The position numbers and the translations under genes are program-made. 64,000 nt of DNA from Haematospirillum sp. H1815. GTDB lineage: Bacteria > Pseudomonadota > Alphaproteobacteria > Rhodospirillales > Rhodospirillaceae. Under the pieces are notes generated by a model that was given only the letters and a program-made list of their open reading frames with translations, ran no database searches and was not told where the DNA came from. The DNA is taken from NCBI RefSeq assembly GCF_012102705.1, contig NZ_JAAVTA010000001.1:422516-486515 (forward strand). Reading direction: 5' to 3'. Below, piece by piece: positions 44,968-52,861 of this stretch. Positions within the stretch are counted from its first letter, which is position 1, and each line of letters starts with the position of its first letter.

Positions 44968-45348
44968 ATGAGCGACCACAGCACCCCTGCGCGTTTGTCC
45001 GATCAACTCATTTACACATCCGCCCATATTGGCCGCTCCGTCCGTTGTGTCATGACCCGGGACGGCGGTCTGTGGTGCTGGCTCTCCGATGTCGTGGAGA
45101 TTCTGGCGCAGCCCGAGTGGCTTGATAACGCCCGCTGCCTGGTCGAAGACGAAGCCTGGCTTTCCCTTGCGCGGGCCTGCCAGGGTTCGGCACCGGACGG
45201 CGCCAGACTGGTCCACCACGACGGGCTTGAGTGCATTGCAGACGCCTTATCGAAACTGGAAAAGGCGAGCCGGAAAGAGCGGTCCCGGGCACGGGTTCCC
45301 GGCTCTGCCGAAAAAACATCCACGTATACATTAGAGGGAGTAGCGTGA
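44968..45348 (+). CDS. Small Bro-N-like protein (paralogue 4)
   Basis: A 126-residue protein directly after leader copy B. Its N terminus MSDHSTPAR matches paralogue 2. The core 'IGRSVRCVMTRDGGLWCWLSDVVEILAQ' is a diverged Bro-N start, followed by 'GSAPDGARLVHHDGLECIADALSKLEKA' and a basic tail. The shared N terminus and leader with paralogue 2, against a diverged body, suggests that the leader and first codons move or are conserved as a unit. Confidence 0.68.
   Translation: MSDHSTPARLSDQLIYTSAHIGRSVRCVMTRDGGLWCWLSDVVEILAQPEWLDNARCLVEDEAWLSLARACQGSAPDGARLVHHDGLECIADALSKLEKASRKERSRARVPGSAEKTSTYTLEGVA
45336..45348 (+). repeat. 13-nt direct repeat, right copy
   Basis: Identical to 44121-44133. 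It ends in the TGA of paralogue 4 and precedes paralogue 5 by 1 nt. Confidence 0.85.
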
Positions 45349-45349
45349 C

Positions 45350-45706
45350 ATGGGTAATATCGTTCCATTTTCTTTTGAAGGGCACAGTGTCCGCACCATC
45401 ATCGATGAGAACGGCGCGTCATGGTTTAATGCCTCCGATGTTTGCGACGCCCTGGAGATGGGCAATCCGTCTCAGGCAATCAAGTCTCACATCGATGTAG
45501 AGGACCTCCAGAAATTGGAGATCCTCGATAACCTTGGGCGTACACAGCATGCCAATCACGTCAATGAGTCCGGCCTTTACGCCCTGATCCTCGGCAGCAC
45601 CAAACCCGCCGCAAAGCGGTTCAGGAAGTGGGTAACCAGCGAAGTCCTTAGGCACATATCCTTGTTCACACCAGGAAATGATCATTACATCGTAAAAGGG
45701 GAGTAA
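45350..45706 (+). CDS. Bro-N domain protein (paralogue 5)
   Basis: A 118-residue protein that is essentially a single complete Bro-N domain: 'PFSFEGHSVRTIIDENGASWFNASDVCDALEMGNPSQAIKSHID', 'NHVNESGLYALILGSTKPAAKRFRKWVTSEVLRHI'. It is closely related to the N-terminal half of the next gene. Bro-N domains are DNA-binding modules of phage antirepressors and baculovirus BRO proteins. It starts 1 nt after paralogue 4. Confidence 0.88.
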   Translation: MGNIVPFSFEGHSVRTIIDENGASWFNASDVCDALEMGNPSQAIKSHIDVEDLQKLEILDNLGRTQHANHVNESGLYALILGSTKPAAKRFRKWVTSEVLRHISLFTPGNDHYIVKGE

Positions 45707-45712
45707 CGCGTT

Positions 45713-46465
45713 ATGGGTAACATCATTCCATTTTCTTTTGAAGGTCACGGTGTCCGCACCATCGTCGATGAAAGCGGGCAGCCGTGGTTCGTGGCTTCCG
45801 ATGTATGCTTGGCGCTGGAAATCAGCAATTCGCGGGATGCCATTTCTCGCCTGGATGACGATGAGAAGAACGTCGGTATTGCCGACACCCCCGGTGGTCC
45901 GCAGGAAATGAACATCATCAACGAGTCCGGCCTGTACTCGCTGATCCTGACAAGCCGCAAACCCGCCGCAAAGCGGTTCAAGAGGTGGGTAACCGGCGAA
46001 GTCCTCCCCTCGATCCGCAAGACCGGGTCTTATGGCGCGGACAACGTGCAGTACCTCAACGACCCGAGCTGGCTGCGCGGGGCCTTGATCACCTATACAG
46101 AGCGGGTCGAGCGTCTGGAACGCCAGGCCAATGACAACGCGCCAAAGCTACAGGCCTATGACCTGATCGCCACCAGTGATGGCTCCCTGTCCGTGACGGA
46201 GGTCGCCAAGCTGCTACAGCAGCGCCCGCGTGACCTGTTCACATGGCTGGCCATGAAAAAGTGGCTGTACCGTCGTGCCGGTGGCCGCTCCTGGATCGCC
46301 TACCAAAGCCGCATCCAGAGCGGATTCATGGAGCACAAGATAACCGAGGTCACGCAGCCCGACGGCCAGCCCCGCTTCATCGAACAGGCCCGCATCACGC
46401 GTCGGGGCTTGTTGCGGCTGGCCCAGGCCTTTGGCGTTGACCTGCCCGAAACAGCCACAGCCTGA
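45713..46465 (+). CDS. Phage antirepressor, Bro-N plus KilA-C (ANT) domains
   Basis: A 250-residue complete antirepressor. Residues 1-105 are Bro-N ('GHGVRTIVDESGQPWFVASDVCLALE', 'ESGLYSLILTSRKPAAKRFKRWVTGEVLPSIRKTG'). Residues about 140-245 are the KilA-C domain ('KLQAYDLIATSDGSLSVTEVAKLLQQRPRDLFTWLAMKKWLYRRAG'). It starts 6 nt after paralogue 5. It is the only paralogue with a C-terminal effector domain and so the best candidate for inactivating the repressor at 40069-40692. Confidence 0.9.
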   Translation: MGNIIPFSFEGHGVRTIVDESGQPWFVASDVCLALEISNSRDAISRLDDDEKNVGIADTPGGPQEMNIINESGLYSLILTSRKPAAKRFKRWVTGEVLPSIRKTGSYGADNVQYLNDPSWLRGALITYTERVERLERQANDNAPKLQAYDLIATSDGSLSVTEVAKLLQQRPRDLFTWLAMKKWLYRRAGGRSWIAYQSRIQSGFMEHKITEVTQPDGQPRFIEQARITRRGLLRLAQAFGVDLPETATA

Positions 46466-46488
46466 TAGAAAGGACTTAGGCCGTAAAC

Positions 46489-46689
46489 TCATAAATCGGC
46501 CAGCAGGGTCGATCCGTCACCCAATTCTCCATCCAGCAAGGCCTCGGCCTCGACGCTGTCGTGGACCTGCCCGGCGGTCAGACGCAGGGTGACGGAACGT
46601 CCCATGCCACCATCGTCTTCGCTTTCTTTCGTGACTCCGTTCTGGTGAATGCGGGCAACTGCCCATGTTCGGGTAAAAGAGACCATCAC
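46489..46689 (-). CDS. Small ORF coupled to hipA
   Basis: A 66-residue ORF starting at an ATGA overlap with the hipA stop. The sequence includes 'SVTLRLTAGQVHDSVEAEALLDGELGDGSTLLADL'. No family is recognised. The overlap suggests translation with hipBA, but it may be an accidental frame. Confidence 0.45.
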   Translation of the reverse strand: MMVSFTRTWAVARIHQNGVTKESEDDGGMGRSVTLRLTAGQVHDSVEAEALLDGELGDGSTLLADL

Positions 46690-47984
46690 TCGATTTCAGG
46701 AGCTGGTGCCGCCATCAGAATCTTCCGGCAATCGGCAGCTCTTGCGGTGAGGACATCGGAAAGCCGCTGCAAAATCGCGTTGTCGAGACCGTCGGCTCGG
46801 GCCGTCTTGATGACGTCGGCCAGTGCGTCGGGAAGCCGCTCGGCGAGTTCCAGGCAATTCGCGCGCACCTGCTCCCCACCCAGTCGAACCGATGACGCCA
46901 GCTTGTTCCAATGCCGCAGCGAGATATCGTCGAGGAGATATTTGCCCCCGATTTTCATCGCCAGATTGAGCTTTTTGAAATCGAAGTCATAGGGAAACGT
47001 GCTGGCAATGTCGTAGAGCGGTGCGAGACGAGCGCGCCCACCTGCACCGATCAGCACGGAATAGTTCTTCGCATGAGCATCCGTCCCGCCAATGATCCAG
47101 TTGAGCGCGATTGCCTGAATGAATGTCCAGACATCGTCGATCGGCCGACTGGAATAGGTTCGCAGGAGCTCGACAATCGGCTGCGCTCCCGGCCCACCTT
47201 CATTCTCGTATTTTCTGGTCGGTGGCAGTCCCAGCGCCTGGCACATGTCCTCCTGGTGCAGGCGACGGATCGTATCCCCCACGCTCACGCGGTCGTAGCG
47301 CTCGACGACGATCGCCACCTCACCCTCGAATACGCAGACTTGCGACGCGGCAGCGGGCAGTCGAAGGGCCCGTGCTAGAGCGAGGCAGACGTGCTCGTTT
47401 TCGGCATGCCCGTCAAAGGCCTCGATCGGCGGTTTGACGATATGGGTGGTAGGGATTCGTCCCGAAGGGACTCCCCAGCGGCCATTCTCGAAGAGGAAGG
47501 CTGTTTTCGGCTGCGCGCCTGCGAGGCTGAATTGGCCGGAATCGCGCGCAATGCGCCATGCCGCATGGTCTTTGCGCAAGGTGCGGATGCGCTCTGCTAT
47601 GTCTTTGTCGTTGAGCCATTCGACTTTCCCGGCAGGCTGCGTGCGAAGGACGTCTGCGCGCTCGGGCTGAACAATCTGGATGGCGCCGGCGCAGTCTTCG
47701 CCGACATGGGCAAGCAGCGCAAACGGATTGCGCGGCGAGACCTGGAATCGCTGCCCCCAGCGGGCCAGGATGGCTTCGTTATCGGGGAGAAGGCCCCACA
47801 GCCAGGGTTCGATCTTGGCGTGCTCATGCTCGGCGACAACGAGCGGCATGGAAAGCGAGAGCGGATATGCGTCCGGTGTCTGACGCCAGTCGGCGTCGTA
47901 GGCGAGCGTGAGACGCGCGCGCTTGTCCTTACGGATCTCGCCCATGATCCGACCATCGACGATGATCGCGAGATGATCGGTCAT
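46686..47984 (-). CDS. hipA: HipA-type toxin kinase
   Basis: A 432-residue Ser/Thr kinase of the HipA family, which arrests growth by phosphorylating targets such as glutamyl-tRNA synthetase. Present are the N-terminal couple domain ('GRIMGEIRKDKRARLTLAYD'), the loop 'SLAGAQPKTAFLFENGRW', 'GRIPTTHIVKPP', and the catalytic 'NWIIGGTDAHAKNYSVL' and 'LAPLYDIAST'. The length is normal, so it may be active. It overlaps hipB by 4 nt (ATGA). It is oriented against the phage late genes, as expected for a moron. Confidence 0.92.
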   Translation of the reverse strand: MTDHLAIIVDGRIMGEIRKDKRARLTLAYDADWRQTPDAYPLSLSMPLVVAEHEHAKIEPWLWGLLPDNEAILARWGQRFQVSPRNPFALLAHVGEDCAGAIQIVQPERADVLRTQPAGKVEWLNDKDIAERIRTLRKDHAAWRIARDSGQFSLAGAQPKTAFLFENGRWGVPSGRIPTTHIVKPPIEAFDGHAENEHVCLALARALRLPAAASQVCVFEGEVAIVVERYDRVSVGDTIRRLHQEDMCQALGLPPTRKYENEGGPGAQPIVELLRTYSSRPIDDVWTFIQAIALNWIIGGTDAHAKNYSVLIGAGGRARLAPLYDIASTFPYDFDFKKLNLAMKIGGKYLLDDISLRHWNKLASSVRLGGEQVRANCLELAERLPDALADVIKTARADGLDNAILQRLSDVLTARAADCRKILMAAPAPEIE

Positions 47985-48274
47985 GGGCGGCGTCCCTTCG
48001 CGGCATCGACGACGGCGTCGATGTCGATCGGCGCCACGCTACTATCCTTGCGCATGTGGGCATCGCCGTCGCCATCCACGGCCAGAGCGAGGTCGAGGGC
48101 GGCAAGCGTGCGCAAGACGAGCCCCAGCTCCGACCGCGCCTTCCCCTGCTCGATGGCCACAATCCATTGGCGGCCGACGCCGACGCGGCTGGCCAGATCG
48201 GTCTGGTTGAGGCCGAGGCGGCGGCGCTGCTGACGGATGACCAGCCCGAGGTCTAAGGGCGTTCGAATATGCAT
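47981..48274 (-). CDS. hipB: HipB-type antitoxin (XRE HTH)
   Basis: A 97-residue antitoxin and autorepressor: 'DLGLVIRQQRRRLGLNQTDLASRVGVGRQWIVAIEQGKARSELGLVLRTLAALDLAL'. Start 48274 (MHIRTPLDLG) fits the family; upstream in-frame codons are intergenic repeats. It is coupled to hipA. A 44-nt direct repeat with tandem TATAAT-like elements lies directly upstream and is the likely operator-promoter. Confidence 0.9.
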   Translation of the reverse strand: MHIRTPLDLGLVIRQQRRRLGLNQTDLASRVGVGRQWIVAIEQGKARSELGLVLRTLAALDLALAVDGDGDAHMRKDSSVAPIDIDAVVDAAKGRRP

Positions 48275-48290
48275 GGCGCTTTGTCCGGTT

Positions 48291-48387
48291 GTCGTCGTTC
48301 GCGGACAATATAGCAATGGCGTCATTCGGCGACAAGTCGAAAAGTCGTCGTTCGTGGACATTATAGCAGTGTCGTCATTCGGCGACA
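48291..48387. promoter_or_regulatory. hipBA operator-promoter: two 44-nt direct repeats
   Basis: Copies at 48291-48334 and 48344-48387 differ at four positions. Each contains a -10-like element on the minus strand (TATATT in the first, TATAAT in the second), and a further TATAAT lies just beyond the distal copy. This suggests promoter and HipB-binding sites duplicated together; the binding itself is inferred. Confidence 0.7.
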
Positions 48388-48670
48388 TTATAGAATAGCT
48401 CGGAACGCGGCTTCGTAACACGACAACATTGACCGCCTGTTCCGTTTCGGTAGAATAATCCATTTCGTTTTTTGCGCTGGGCGCGGGACACAACCATTTT
48501 CGCCAAATTTGCTTCCAAGGCTTGACACGATACAACGGGTGGCGCATCGTGCTGCGCAATACACCCCCCACGCCTCTCGAAGACGCGCACCATGGGGGGT
48601 AATTTTTTGCCGCCAGGATGCACCAAAAGGGCCTTTGTTTTACTGGGACCCCGGGTTATAAGACACGGCC
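48388..48670. other. Gene-free gap between hipBA and the late operon
   Basis: No ORF with a convincing start was seen on either strand. It should contain the promoter of the Mor-like gene and possibly the outermost hip promoter element. A G-run followed by TAATTTTTT (near 48594-48607) stands out, but there is no matching stem. Confidence 0.4.
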
Positions 48671-49066
48671 ATGGAACAGGTTGCCGAACTCCCTGAAAGT
48701 ATTCAGGAAATAGCCAGCGTGATTGGCCGCGACCGGGCGCTTTATCTTGTCGGCAGCCTTGCGCCGTCCGGAAAGCGCAGGTGGAGGCGCATTCTCTACG
48801 TTCCCCACCCCCGTAACCTGAAAATGTCCTCGAAAATCGTCGAAATCCTTGGATATGAGGATGCCGCCCGCATCTCCCGCGCGTTTGCCGGGCTGATCCT
48901 TCAGCCCGCGAATGGCAACAGTCTCTCCCGCCCCCTGCGTGACAGCCGCATCTGCGACATGGCCCGGAGCGGCGTGCCGACGACAGATATCGCGGCACTG
49001 TTCGTTCTCACGCCGCGTCGGATCAGGGACATTCTGAAGCGGGAAAAAGCGCCACAGGACGTATAG
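48671..49066 (+). CDS. Mor-like transcription activator of late genes
   Basis: A 131-residue protein with the outline of Mor/C-type activators: a dimerisation part 'LPESIQEIASVIGRDRALYLVGSL', 'RILYVP', 'LGYEDAARISRAFAGLILQP', then a helix-turn-helix 'SRICDMARSGVPTTDIAALFVLTPRRIRDILKR'. It stands directly before the lysis and packaging genes, where a late activator is expected. The C terminus KAPQDV is part of the short repeat found five times downstream. Confidence 0.7.
   Translation: MEQVAELPESIQEIASVIGRDRALYLVGSLAPSGKRRWRRILYVPHPRNLKMSSKIVEILGYEDAARISRAFAGLILQPANGNSLSRPLRDSRICDMARSGVPTTDIAALFVLTPRRIRDILKREKAPQDV
49041..49060 (+). repeat. Short interspersed repeat, copy 1
   Basis: Contains GAAAAAGCGCCACAGGAC at the end of the Mor-like gene, read as EKAPQD just before the stop. 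Confidence 0.8.
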
Positions 49067-49122
49067 GGGCCGGTCTGCCACGCTGCCCGACAGTTGATGA
49101 CCGATGCCATGGTGTGGAGCGA

Positions 49123-49434
49123 ATGCAGGTGGATCAGATTGTGCCGCGGCTTGCTGCGGTTGAAGCGCGGCTTGATAGTACAGACCGGACCCTGGCCGAA
49201 GTCGCCCTTACCCAGCGTGAGATATCACGGACCTTGACCGCGCTCACCGTCCAGGAAGTTGCGCTGGACCGGCTCGGCCAGGAGTCCGTCCGGATGTGGG
49301 AGAAGATTTCCGCAGCGGAATCATCGCTGACCCGGATTCAGGCCGAAGCCCGCATTGCCGCCTGTATCGGCTCCTCGTGCCTTACAGGTGCCGTCGCCTA
49401 CATCATATGGTTGATGCAACATGTGAGGCTTTAA
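49123..49434 (+). CDS. Small coiled-coil protein with C-terminal TM segment (XhlA-like lysis accessory)
   Basis: A 103-residue protein: a long helical heptad-rich region 'AAVEARLDSTDRTLAEVALTQREISRTLTAL' and a C-terminal hydrophobic segment 'CIGSSCLTGAVAYIIWLM'. This topology is that of XhlA/holin-accessory proteins. Start is ATG 49123 or GTG 49114. Its place just before the endolysin and holin genes supports a role in lysis. Confidence 0.65.
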   Translation: MQVDQIVPRLAAVEARLDSTDRTLAEVALTQREISRTLTALTVQEVALDRLGQESVRMWEKISAAESSLTRIQAEARIAACIGSSCLTGAVAYIIWLMQHVRL

Positions 49435-49436
49435 CC

Positions 49437-49790
49437 ATGCAGAACTCGACCCACTTCCACCGCCATGAATTCGCCTGCCGCTGTGGATGCGGCTTTGACA
49501 CCGTGGACGCCGAACTGCTGACAGTTCTCCAGGGCGTGCGGGATCATTTCAAAACGCCGGTAACGATTACATCGGGGTGCAGATGTGCGGGCTGGAACCG
49601 TGAAAACGGCGGGCGCCCACAATCCATGCACCTTCTGGGGCGAGCCGCCGACATCATTACCGTCAGCCCACTGCACGCGGTTTATGTGTGGCTGTGCAAG
49701 CAGTACCCGTTCCGGCTCGGTCTGGGGCTTTACCCCTCTTTCATCCACATCGACACGCGCACGGGCCCCTGTGCGCGGTGGACACCATAA
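49437..49790 (+). CDS. Endolysin, M15 peptidase family
   Basis: A 117-residue peptidoglycan peptidase of the M15A (VanY-like) type. 'HRHEFACRCGCGFDTVDAELLTVLQGVRDHFKTPVTITSGCRC' is the typical N terminus. The zinc ligands are His and Asp in 'SMHLLGRAADI' and His in 'SFIHIDTR'. It lacks a signal peptide, so it needs the holin. It starts 2 nt after the preceding gene. Confidence 0.9.
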   Translation: MQNSTHFHRHEFACRCGCGFDTVDAELLTVLQGVRDHFKTPVTITSGCRCAGWNRENGGRPQSMHLLGRAADIITVSPLHAVYVWLCKQYPFRLGLGLYPSFIHIDTRTGPCARWTP

Positions 49791-49804
49791 CAGCGGGGCG
49801 CGTC

Positions 49805-50335
49805 ATGCAATGGTCTGATGTCGGGCAATGGATCAAGAACAACGGTGGTCATGGGGCGTCGCTGGTAGGGTCTCTTCTGACGGGCAATCTGCCCGCAGCG
49901 GTGGCCAGCGGCATCGCCATGGTCAGCAGCGCAACAGGCACAGACAGCCCCGAGGCGGCCTTGCGAGAGCTCCAGAGTAATCCAGCGGCGGTCATCCGCC
50001 TGCGCGAGATCAGTCTTGAAGACGATAAATCAACCCGGGCGCATATCGAGGCCATGGCGCGGGCCAACCTGGAAGACAGCCAGCACGCCCATCATGAGAC
50101 CCAAGAAACCATTCGGGCCGGGGACCGGGCCTCCGACCGCCTGATCCGCTGGATCCGCCCCGGCCAGTCCACCCTGTCTCTGGTCGCGGGCATTGCCTAT
50201 GTGTGGCAGGCCCCCGCCCCGGACCCGTACGCGATGACGCTGCTGTTCTCGCTGCCCGGCGCCTACTTCGGCCTGCGCGAGTTCGGCAAGGGCGCCGAGC
50301 TGCTGGCCGCACGCCGTGGGAGGAGTGTGCCCTGA
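49805..50335 (+). CDS. Holin of the 3-TM superfamily
   Basis: A 176-residue protein with an N-terminal 'WIKNNGGHGASLVGSLLTGNLPAAVASGIAMVSSATG', a charged helical middle 'MARANLEDSQHAHHETQETIRAGDRASDRLIRWIRPGQ' and C-terminal hydrophobic segments 'STLSLVAGIAYVW' and 'AMTLLFSLPGAYFGLREF'. This is the pattern of the phage Holin_3TMs family. It follows the endolysin gene. Confidence 0.82.
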   Translation: MQWSDVGQWIKNNGGHGASLVGSLLTGNLPAAVASGIAMVSSATGTDSPEAALRELQSNPAAVIRLREISLEDDKSTRAHIEAMARANLEDSQHAHHETQETIRAGDRASDRLIRWIRPGQSTLSLVAGIAYVWQAPAPDPYAMTLLFSLPGAYFGLREFGKGAELLAARRGRSVP

Positions 50336-50453
50336 AAAAAACAGGTACTTCCGCGAGGGGTCCGGCCTGCGGGTGGAAAGGCCCGGGCTTTTATGTGTGC
50401 GTGGCCCTTGCCCAAAGGGTTTATTATTATATAGCGAGGCGGCAGGCAGTGCG

Positions 50454-50975
50454 ATGAGTGGCAGAAAAGGAGCGGGCCAGGAGGTCAACCGCACGGCCAT
50501 CGCTCAGGTATTTGGCGTCGCGCTACCAACAATTGACCAGTGGGTCCAGGTCGGTTGCCCCTTCGTGTCCCGTGGAAGCAAGGGCAAGGCATGGATTTTC
50601 AACACCGCCGATGTTGCTGCCTGGCGCGAGGACAGGATCCGGCAGGAAGCAGTGTCAAGTGCGCCTGCCGATGAACAAGAACTGAAGCTCCGTCACCTTC
50701 TGGCGGTGACCCGCAAGGCCGAACTGGCGTTGCTCCGTGAAAGCGGTGAACTGGCACCCCTGCCTCAGGTCGAGAAAGCCATCGCTACCGCATTCGCGGA
50801 AGTGCGGGCGAACCTGAGGAACATACCGGGCCGGGTCGTCGCCCGCCTCATCGGTGAAACAGACGCCGCCCGCCTGAAAGCCGCTCTTCTTGATGAAATC
50901 GACGGGGCTCTTGAAACATTGGCGTCTACCCCCCTGATTTCAGAGGTGGATCTTGAGCTTGAGGAGGAGTCCTGA
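50454..50975 (+). CDS. Terminase small subunit (Nu1-like)
   Basis: A 173-residue DNA-packaging protein with a winged HTH at the N terminus ('NRTAIAQVFGVALPTIDQWVQVGCPFVSRGSKGKAWIFNTADVAAWRED') and a helical C terminus ('RKAELALLRESGELAPLPQVEKAIATAFAEVRANLRNIPGRV'). It recognises the packaging site and recruits the large subunit, whose gene begins 2 nt later. The 118-nt gap before it holds only a weak 5-bp hairpin (50407-50421). Confidence 0.85.
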   Translation: MSGRKGAGQEVNRTAIAQVFGVALPTIDQWVQVGCPFVSRGSKGKAWIFNTADVAAWREDRIRQEAVSSAPADEQELKLRHLLAVTRKAELALLRESGELAPLPQVEKAIATAFAEVRANLRNIPGRVVARLIGETDAARLKAALLDEIDGALETLASTPLISEVDLELEEES

Positions 50976-50977
50976 CG

Positions 50978-52843
50978 GTGACCGAGGGCTTTCCAAACCC
51001 GCGCGGCATTCTGGCGGCCATGCGACGGGCACAAGGCTACCTGCGCCCCCCGCCGAAGCTGAAGCCCAGTGAATGGGCCGAGGCCAATATCCGTATACCA
51101 ATCGGTAATGCGGTCCCCGGCCCCTTGCGCTTCGACAACGCGCCGTACCAGCGCGAGCCCTTGGACATGCTCATGGATCCGGAGTGTCAGCGGGTCTCCA
51201 TGAAGTGGGGCGCACAGGTCGGCAAAACAACCCTCGCCCTCTGCGCCCAAGCCTACATGATCGCACAAAATCCATGCAGCCAGATCATGATGTTGCCGTC
51301 CCAGGGGGACTTGGCAACCTGGCTGGAAACCAAGTTCAACCCCATGGTCGATGCCAATAAAGATTTGCAGGAGCTTCTGGCCAAGCCGCGTGGCAGGGAG
51401 GGCGTCAACAACCAGCGAATGAAGTCTTATCCCGGCGGCTTTCTGATGTTTGCATGGAGCGGCAGTCCAAAAACCATGCGGGGGCGTTCCGCGCCGTTCA
51501 TTGTCTGCGATGAAACCGACGGATATGACCGCACATCCGAAGGCCACCCGGTCGGGCTTCTGTGGCAACGGGCGGCGACATTCGGGGACCAGCGCAAGCT
51601 GCTTGAAATCTCGACCCCTACATTGAAGGCGGCGTCGTGGATCGAAAGCGCCTTTATCGCCGGGGACTGCCGTCGCTTCCTTGTTCCCTGCCCGGACTGC
51701 GGTCACAGACAGCACCTGTCCTGGTCCGGCGTCCAGTGGAATAAAAGCAGTGACGGCGAACATTTACCGGAGACAGCGTGTTACGTGTGTTCGGAGTGTG
51801 GCTCTCTTTGGGATGACGGGCGCCGCATTGCAGCCATCCGGCTTGGTGAATGGAAGGCCGAGCGCCCTTTCCGAGGCCATGCCAGCTATCATCTGAACGA
51901 GTTATACTCGACGTTCAGGCATATGCGCGACATTGTCCGCTCCTTCCTAGACAAAAAAGCAGCGGGCGACCTGCAAACATTTGTCAATGTCTCGCTCGCC
52001 GAGACCTGGGAGGAAGACGGGCAGCAGGCCTCTGCAATGGATTTGATGCAGAGGGTCGAGGTTTTCTCTGCTCCTGTGCCCGAGGGCGGCCTGATTCTCA
52101 CGGCTGGCATTGACATGCAGCAGGACCGCCTTGAAATGGAGGTGGTTGCCTGGGGTGCGGATGAGGAAAGCTGGTCCGTCGATTACCTTGTTTTGTGGGG
52201 TGATCCACTTGGCGCGGCTGTATGGGCGGAGCTGGACCAGGCCCTCAATGAAACCTACCTGCACCAGTCCGGGGCCCAGCTTGCAATCAGTGCCGCTTGC
52301 TTGGACACCGGTGGCGGGCGGGGCCATACCTCTGCCGCCTATGACTACGTGAGGCGGCAAAACGGTCGCCGCGTATTCGCCATCAAGGGGGTCGGAGGTT
52401 TCGGGCGGCCCCTGGTCTCACCGCCAAGCCGCACGCGGTCCATACGGGGCGAGCGTCCGATCAATCTTTTCGGTGTTGGTGTCGACGAAGCCAAGATCAT
52501 GATCATGCGGCGCCTGGAGGTCAACACGCCGGGCCCGGGCTACAGTCATTTTCCCGCCGACCGGAGCGCAGAGTACTTCCACCAGCTGACCGCCGAAAAA
52601 CTCATTACACGCTACGTAAAAGGCTTTCCCCACCCCGAATGGCACAAGACGCGGCGCCGTAACGAGGCCCTTGATTGTCGCGTCTACGCCTTGGCCGCCC
52701 TGAAAATCCTGAACCCGAAATTCCATAAACTTGCATCCCGCACCGCGCTGGGCCGTGGGGAAATAGCGCCACAGGACAGCGCCGATCCCGGGCTCCACCA
52801 TACTGCGCGACGGTCGCGATTTCCCACGCGACGGCGGGAATAA
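50978..52843 (+). CDS. Terminase large subunit (GpA family)
   Basis: A 621-residue packaging motor and nuclease. 'MKWGAQVGKTTLALCAQAYMI' is the Walker A region, 'APFIVCDETDGYD' the Walker B region, and 'CPDCGHRQHLSW' with 'CYVCSECGSLWDD' forms a zinc ribbon typical of lambda GpA relatives. The nuclease domain starts around 'LILTAGIDMQQDRLEMEVVAWG'. The start codon is GTG with GAGGAGG upstream. The repeat of the late region lies near its 3' end. Confidence 0.94.
   Translation: MTEGFPNPRGILAAMRRAQGYLRPPPKLKPSEWAEANIRIPIGNAVPGPLRFDNAPYQREPLDMLMDPECQRVSMKWGAQVGKTTLALCAQAYMIAQNPCSQIMMLPSQGDLATWLETKFNPMVDANKDLQELLAKPRGREGVNNQRMKSYPGGFLMFAWSGSPKTMRGRSAPFIVCDETDGYDRTSEGHPVGLLWQRAATFGDQRKLLEISTPTLKAASWIESAFIAGDCRRFLVPCPDCGHRQHLSWSGVQWNKSSDGEHLPETACYVCSECGSLWDDGRRIAAIRLGEWKAERPFRGHASYHLNELYSTFRHMRDIVRSFLDKKAAGDLQTFVNVSLAETWEEDGQQASAMDLMQRVEVFSAPVPEGGLILTAGIDMQQDRLEMEVVAWGADEESWSVDYLVLWGDPLGAAVWAELDQALNETYLHQSGAQLAISAACLDTGGGRGHTSAAYDYVRRQNGRRVFAIKGVGGFGRPLVSPPSRTRSIRGERPINLFGVGVDEAKIMIMRRLEVNTPGPGYSHFPADRSAEYFHQLTAEKLITRYVKGFPHPEWHKTRRRNEALDCRVYALAALKILNPKFHKLASRTALGRGEIAPQDSADPGLHHTARRSRFPTRRRE
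52757..52777 (+). repeat. Short interspersed repeat, copy 2
   Basis: GAAATAGCGCCACAGGAC near the end of the terminase gene, read as EIAPQD about 22 residues before the stop. Confidence 0.8.
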
Positions 52844-52861
52844 ACAGGTTTACAGGTGCCT

